Below are positions 2,769-6,329 of a DNA stretch of 6,329 nucleotides, piece after piece. The position numbers were made by a program, and so were the translations under genes. This stretch comes from Trebonia sp036509215 (GTDB lineage Bacteria; Actinomycetota; Actinomycetes; Streptosporangiales; Streptosporangiaceae), in NCBI GenBank assembly GCA_036509215.1, contig DATCGA010000669.1, positions 1 through 6,329 of the forward strand, written 5' to 3'. The notes beneath the pieces were generated by a model. It was not told the origin of the DNA. It saw nothing but the letters and a program-made list of their open reading frames with translations, and did not search any database. Every line of letters begins with the position of its first letter. The stretch's first letter is position 1.

Positions 2769-5268
2769 TGCGGTAGGCGGGGCCTAGGTACTTGAGCTGG
2801 CGGGTGAGGGCGATGCCGGAGCCGTCGCGCCTGCCCTGCATGTCGGACAGGTCCACCATCACGCCTGACTCGGTCCCGGCGAGCACCGGGGGCTGGCCGA
2901 TCCAGGCCTGGATCAGGCCGTCCTCGCCCTTGAGGAAGCGCTGGCAGCGGACGCCGCCGGTCGCGCGGCCCTTGGGCGGGTACTCGGAGAACGGGGTGAG
3001 CTTGACCGACGCGCCGCCGGTGCCGGGCAGCGCGCCCGACCGGCCCGCCACCGTCACCACCACAGCCGCGTCCGCAGGAGCGGCTGCCTGCCCCAGCGCG
3101 CCGAACCAGATCGCGGTCGCCCCGTCGGTCAGCCGGATGCCCGCCATGCCGCCGGCCTGGCGGCCCTGCGGGCGGACGGCCGAGGCCGGGAACCGCAGCA
3201 GCTGGGCGTCCGACGCGATAAACACGAGCTCGGCGTCATCGCCGGCCAGGTGGGCCGCGCCGACGACCCGGTCGCCGTCCTTGAGGGTGATCAGCTCGAA
3301 CTCGTCGCGGTTGGCCGGGTACTCGGGCAGCACCCGCTTGACCACGCCGAACGCGGTGCCGAGGGCCACCCCGCTCGACTCGGAGCCGTCCAGCGGCGCC
3401 AGCGCGAGCACGGTCTCGCCCTCGTCGAGGCCGGGCACGAACTCGTCGACCGGGTGGCCGCCGCCGAGCGAGACCGCCTCGCCGGACGGGGCCGGCGGGA
3501 TCTCGATGACGCTGACCCGGATCATCCGGCCGGCCGAGGTCACCGCGCCGATGCTGCCGCGGGCGGTGGTGGTGACCGCGGCGGCGACGATGTCCCCGGG
3601 GCTGGGGGCAGCCGACTTGCCGCGTGGAACCACGGTCCGTTCGATATCCGGATTTGGATTTGGCAGCGGGATGCGGGCCAGCAGGCCGGTCGCCGACAGC
3701 ACCACCTGGCACGGGTCGTCGCCGACCTCGAGCGGGACGGCGGCGGCGACCGCCGCGCCCGCCTCCATCAGCACCGTGCGGCGGGGGGTGCCGAACTTCT
3801 TCGCGAGGTCGGCCATCTCCCCGCCGACCAGGGCGCGGAGCGTCTCGTCGTTCTCCAGGATCTCGGTCAGCTCGGCGATCTCGGCCCGCAGGGTCTCCTG
3901 CTCGCGCTCCAGCTCGAGCTTGTCGTACCGGGTCAGGCGGCGCAGCGGGGTGTCGAGGATGTACTGCGCCTGGATCTCGGACAGGTCGAAGACCTGCTGC
4001 AGGCGGCGCTTCGCCTCGGCCGAGTCGTCGCTGGTCCTGATCACCGCGATGACCTCGTCGATGTTGAGCAGCGCGACGAGGATGCCGTCGACCAGGTGCA
4101 GCCGCTCCTGGCGCTTGCGGCGGCGGAACTCGCTGCGCCGCCGGGTGACGTCGAGCCGGTGGTCGACGTAGATCGTCAGCAGTTCGCGCAGGCCGAGCGT
4201 GCGCGGCTGGCCGTCGACGAGGGCGACGTTGTTGATCCCGAACGTCTCCTCCATCGGGGTCAGCCGGTAGAGCTCGGCCAGCACCGCCTCCGGGTTGAAG
4301 CCGGCCCGGACCTCGATGACCAGGTTCAGGCCCCGGTTGCGGTCGGTCAGGTCCTTCAGGTCGGAGATGCCGACCAGCTTCTTGGCCTGGACCAGGTCCT
4401 TGATCCTGGCGATGACCTTCTCCGGGCCGATCGAGTAGGGCAGCTCGGTGACCACGAGGCCGGTCTTGCGCGCGTTGAGCTGCTCGATCTTGACCGTCGC
4501 GCGGGTGCGGAAGATGCCCCGGCCGGTGTGGTACGCCTCCCGGACGCCGTCGAGGCCGACGATGTGGCCGCCGGTCGGCAGGTCGGGTCCCGGCACGTAC
4601 TTCATCAGCTGCTCGGTGCTGGCGTCCGGGTGCTTGAGCAGGTACCGGGCGGCCGCGACGACCTCGGTCAGGTTGTGCGGCGCCATGTTCGTCGCCATCC
4701 CCACCGCGATCCCGGCCGTGCCGTTGACGAGCAGGTTCGGGATGCCGGCGGGGAGGACGTCCGGCTGCTGCTCGCTGCCGTCGTAGTTGGGGACGAAGTC
4801 GACGGTGTCCTCGTCGATGGAGGCCACCATGGCCATCGCGGCCTCGGTCAGCCGGCACTCGGTGTACCGGTAGGCGGCCGGGGAGTCGTCGCCGCCGAGG
4901 CTGCCGAAGTTGCCGTGGCCGTCGATCAGCGGGACCCGCATCGCCCACGGCTGCGCCATCCGGACCAGCGAGTCGTAGATCGCGGTGTCGCCGTGCGGGT
5001 GCAGGCGACCCATCACCGCGCCGACCACCTGGGCGCACTTGACGTGCGCACGGTCCGGGCGCAGGCCCATGTCCTGCATCAGGTACAGGATCCGGCGCTG
5101 GACCGGCTTGAGTCCGTCGCGCGCGTCGGGCAGGGCGCGCGAGTAGATGACGCTGTAGGCGTACTCCAGGTACGAGCCGCGCATCTCCTCGGTTACGTCG
5201 ATGTCGACGATGTTCTCTTCGAACTCTTCCGGGGGCGGCGCGGTCGTTCCGCTGCGGCGTGGTGGCAT
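2755..5268 (-). CDS. parC: Type IIA DNA topoisomerase subunit A (ParC of topoisomerase IV; second GyrA-like subunit)
   Basis: The DNA-cleaving and religating subunit, acting as A2B2 with the ParE product of the gene just upstream, on the chromosome. It has 837 residues. Residues about 20-480 form the breakage-reunion core: FEENIVDIDVTEEMRGSYLE, then ALPDARDGLKPVQRRIL (46-62), the quinolone-determining segment around HPHGDTAIYD (90-99), GHGNFGSLGGDD, and the catalytic Tyr135 in YRYTECR. LLVNGTAGIAVGMATNMAPHN and TPMEETFGINNVALVDGQP are further family signatures. Residues from about 510 onward are the beta-pinwheel DNA-wrapping domain, with GRQAGGMAGI (about 702) and KGRATGGVRCQRFLKGED (from 766). 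The standard GyrA box (QRRGGKG type) is absent and the whole sequence tracks Streptomyces ParC as I remember it, so I call ParC rather than GyrA. GAGGA 6 bases before the ATG supports the start. It lies 33 bases after parE, presumably cotranscribed. Oddities are Thr95 at the E. coli GyrA Ser83 position and a Pro-Asn repeat near the start of the pinwheel. Confidence 0.95.
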   Translation of the reverse strand: MPPRRSGTTAPPPEEFEENIVDIDVTEEMRGSYLEYAYSVIYSRALPDARDGLKPVQRRILYLMQDMGLRPDRAHVKCAQVVGAVMGRLHPHGDTAIYDSLVRMAQPWAMRVPLIDGHGNFGSLGGDDSPAAYRYTECRLTEAAMAMVASIDEDTVDFVPNYDGSEQQPDVLPAGIPNLLVNGTAGIAVGMATNMAPHNLTEVVAAARYLLKHPDASTEQLMKYVPGPDLPTGGHIVGLDGVREAYHTGRGIFRTRATVKIEQLNARKTGLVVTELPYSIGPEKVIARIKDLVQAKKLVGISDLKDLTDRNRGLNLVIEVRAGFNPEAVLAELYRLTPMEETFGINNVALVDGQPRTLGLRELLTIYVDHRLDVTRRRSEFRRRKRQERLHLVDGILVALLNIDEVIAVIRTSDDSAEAKRRLQQVFDLSEIQAQYILDTPLRRLTRYDKLELEREQETLRAEIAELTEILENDETLRALVGGEMADLAKKFGTPRRTVLMEAGAAVAAAVPLEVGDDPCQVVLSATGLLARIPLPNPNPDIERTVVPRGKSAAPSPGDIVAAAVTTTARGSIGAVTSAGRMIRVSVIEIPPAPSGEAVSLGGGHPVDEFVPGLDEGETVLALAPLDGSESSGVALGTAFGVVKRVLPEYPANRDEFELITLKDGDRVVGAAHLAGDDAELVFIASDAQLLRFPASAVRPQGRQAGGMAGIRLTDGATAIWFGALGQAAAPADAAVVVTVAGRSGALPGTGGASVKLTPFSEYPPKGRATGGVRCQRFLKGEDGLIQAWIGQPPVLAGTESGVMVDLSDMQGRRDGSGIALTRQLKYLGPAYRTPSP
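3646..3663 (-). repeat. Hexanucleotide tandem repeat in parC encoding Pro-Asn-Pro-Asn-Pro-Asp
   Basis: On the plus strand the units are ATCCGG, ATTTGG, ATTTGG: three tandem hexamers, two identical. In parC they encode PNPNPD in the segment LPNPNPDIERTVV, using codons (CCA, AAT) that are rare elsewhere in this gene, and they make a visible local drop in GC. The position is a variable surface loop near the start of the C-terminal pinwheel, judged by comparison with the Streptomyces protein from memory. Confidence 0.6.
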
Positions 5269-5274
5269 GCGGGG

Positions 5275-5279
5275 TCCTC
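5275..5279 (-). promoter_or_regulatory. Ribosome binding site of parC in the parE-parC gap
   Basis: GAGGA on the minus strand ends 6 bases before the parC ATG. The 33-base gap holds this site and no stem-loop or promoter-like hexamer, which supports one parE-parC transcript. Confidence 0.65.
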
Positions 5280-5301
5280 GTACGGTGTCTGTTGGGATCT
5301 G

Positions 5302-6329
5302 CTAGGTGTCGATGCGGGACAGGTCGAGCTCGGCCGCGCCGCCGATGATGAAGTCACGGCGGGGCGCCACCTCGGTGCCCATGAGCAGGTTGAACACGCC
5401 CTGCGCGGCGGCCCCGTCTTCCATCCGGATCCGGCGCAGGGTGCGGTGGCGCGGGTCCATGGTGGTGTCGGCGAGCTGCTTGGCGTCCATCTCGCCGAGG
5501 CCCTTGTAGCGCTGGGGCGGCTCCTTGAAGCGCTGGCCCTTGCTCTCCAGGCCGATGAGCGTGCGGCGCAGCTCGGCCTCGGAGTAGGTGTAGATGTACT
5601 TGTCCTGGCCCTTGCGCGGGCTGGCCAGCTCCACCCGGTGCAGCGGCGGGACGGCGGCGAAGACCCGGCCCGCGTCGAGCATCGGGCGCATGTACCGGTG
5701 GAACAGGGTGAGCAGCAGGGTCCTGATGTGCGCGCCGTCGACGTCCGCGTCGGCCATCAGGATGACCCGCTGGTAGCGGGCCGAGTCGAGGTCGAAGGTG
5801 GAGCCCGAGCCGGCCCCGAGGACCTGGATGATGGCGGCGCACTCGGCGTTCTTGAGCATGTCGGCCAGGGACGACTTCTGCACGTTGAGGATCTTGCCCC
5901 GGATCGGCAGCAGCGCCTGGAACTCCGAGTCCCGCGCGAGCTTGGCGGTGCCGAGGGCGGAGTCGCCCTCGACGATGAACAGCTCGCTGCGGTCGTCGGC
6001 CGACCGGCAGTCGACCAGCTTGGCGGGCAGGGTCGAGCTGGCCAGGACCGACTTGCGGCGCTGGTTCTCGCGGTGCTCGCGGGCCGCGATGCGGGTCTTG
6101 GCGGCGGCCACGATCTTGTCGAGGACCGCCCGGGCCTGCTGCTTGGCCCCGCGCGGGGGATTGTCGAAGTAGCTGGCGAGCTGGCTGGAGACGACCTGCC
6201 GGACGATCGCGGTGGCGGCCGGGGTGCCGAGGACCTCCTTGGTCTGGCCCTCGAACTGCGGCTCGGGCAGCCGTACCCCGATCACCGCGGTGAGGCCCTC
6301 GAGCGCGTCTTCCTTGGTGGCCGGCTCGT
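5302..6329 (-). CDS. parE: Type IIA DNA topoisomerase subunit B (ParE of topoisomerase IV), C-terminal part (runs off right edge)
   Basis: The ATP-hydrolysing subunit that partners ParC. The window holds its last 341 residues, about the second half of the usual protein of roughly 700. The frame is open through the right edge (EPATKEDALEGLTAVIGVRL), so the GTG at 6285 is an internal Val and not a start. The visible part begins in the transducer domain (RLPEPQFEGQTKEVLG). It continues into TOPRIM with SELFIVEGDSALGTAK (catalytic Glu at codon 5968-5970), PIRGKILNVQK, and the metal-binding DADVDG at 5734-5751. It ends with RYKGLGEMDAKQLADTTMDP and the tail FNLLMGTEVAPRRDFIIGGA. EGDSALGTAK (rather than the GyrB-typical EGDSAGGSAK) and LNVQK favour the ParE type. 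The stop lies 33 bases before parC. The ATPase domain, start and promoter are outside the window. Confidence 0.94.
   Translation of the reverse strand, partial: EPATKEDALEGLTAVIGVRLPEPQFEGQTKEVLGTPAATAIVRQVVSSQLASYFDNPPRGAKQQARAVLDKIVAAAKTRIAAREHRENQRRKSVLASSTLPAKLVDCRSADDRSELFIVEGDSALGTAKLARDSEFQALLPIRGKILNVQKSSLADMLKNAECAAIIQVLGAGSGSTFDLDSARYQRVILMADADVDGAHIRTLLLTLFHRYMRPMLDAGRVFAAVPPLHRVELASPRKGQDKYIYTYSEAELRRTLIGLESKGQRFKEPPQRYKGLGEMDAKQLADTTMDPRHRTLRRIRMEDGAAAQGVFNLLMGTEVAPRRDFIIGGAAELDLSRIDT

Noticed and set aside
2792..5038. Long open frames of 459 and 600 codons overlapping parC on both strands.
   Set aside because: Low-complexity Arg/Pro/Ser/Ala-rich translations without motifs, fully overlapped by parC, whose reading frame is secure.
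6283..6285. GTG at 6285 as the start of the ParE gene.
   Set aside because: The frame continues upstream to the window edge with a family-like sequence (EPATKEDALEGLTAV), so this is an internal Val codon.
2755..6329. Assignment of the pair as DNA gyrase GyrA/GyrB.
   Set aside because: The subunit A lacks a canonical GyrA box and has the KGRATGGVRC tail seen in Streptomyces ParC, and the subunit B TOPRIM reads EGDSALGTAK. Both favour the ParC/ParE type, though only a genome-wide check would settle it.

Overview
The window is GC-rich with dense, non-overlapping genes, strong G/C bias at third codon positions and type IIA topoisomerase subunits that closely resemble the second (ParE/ParC) set of Streptomyces as I remember it. 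It therefore most likely comes from a high-GC actinomycete (Actinomycetota). It is ordinary chromosomal sequence: I see no transposase, integrase, phage gene, CRISPR array, tRNA or rRNA.

Layout from left to right. (1) Positions 1-497, minus strand: the N-terminal 165 codons of an XRE-type helix-turn-helix regulator that runs off the left edge. Its start is abutted by a perfect 7-bp inverted repeat that contains a good -10 hexamer. (2) Positions 498-748: a divergent intergenic region with several inverted repeats and an excellent ribosome binding site for the next gene. (3) Positions 749-1639, plus strand: a PfkB/ribokinase-family sugar or nucleoside kinase whose usual NxxE motif reads N-I-A-Q. 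(4) Positions 1640-1848: a leader region with a conspicuous AT-richer patch and small hairpins. (5) Positions 1849-2622, plus strand: a classical short-chain dehydrogenase/reductase with a full catalytic tetrad. (6) Positions 2623-2754: a convergent intergenic region, the most unusual stretch of the window. It holds a nested structure (an 8-bp outer stem around two interleaved perfect stems in H-type pseudoknot order, plus a third hairpin), then imperfect direct repeats and a G-quadruplex-type run that crosses the stop codon of the next gene. (7) Positions 2755-5268 and 5302-6329, minus strand: parC and the 3' part of parE, 33 bases apart and evidently one operon transcribed right to left.

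ParE (ATPase/TOPRIM) and ParC (cleavage/religation, DNA-wrapping) form one heterotetrameric type II topoisomerase that decatenates or relaxes DNA. The kinase and the dehydrogenase may belong to small-molecule (sugar, polyol or nucleoside) metabolism, but nothing in the window fixes their substrates. The XRE protein may control itself and possibly the divergent kinase.

I found no clear new protein system. The best candidate for something undescribed is the structured element at 2635-2710 with the adjoining G-rich repeats.
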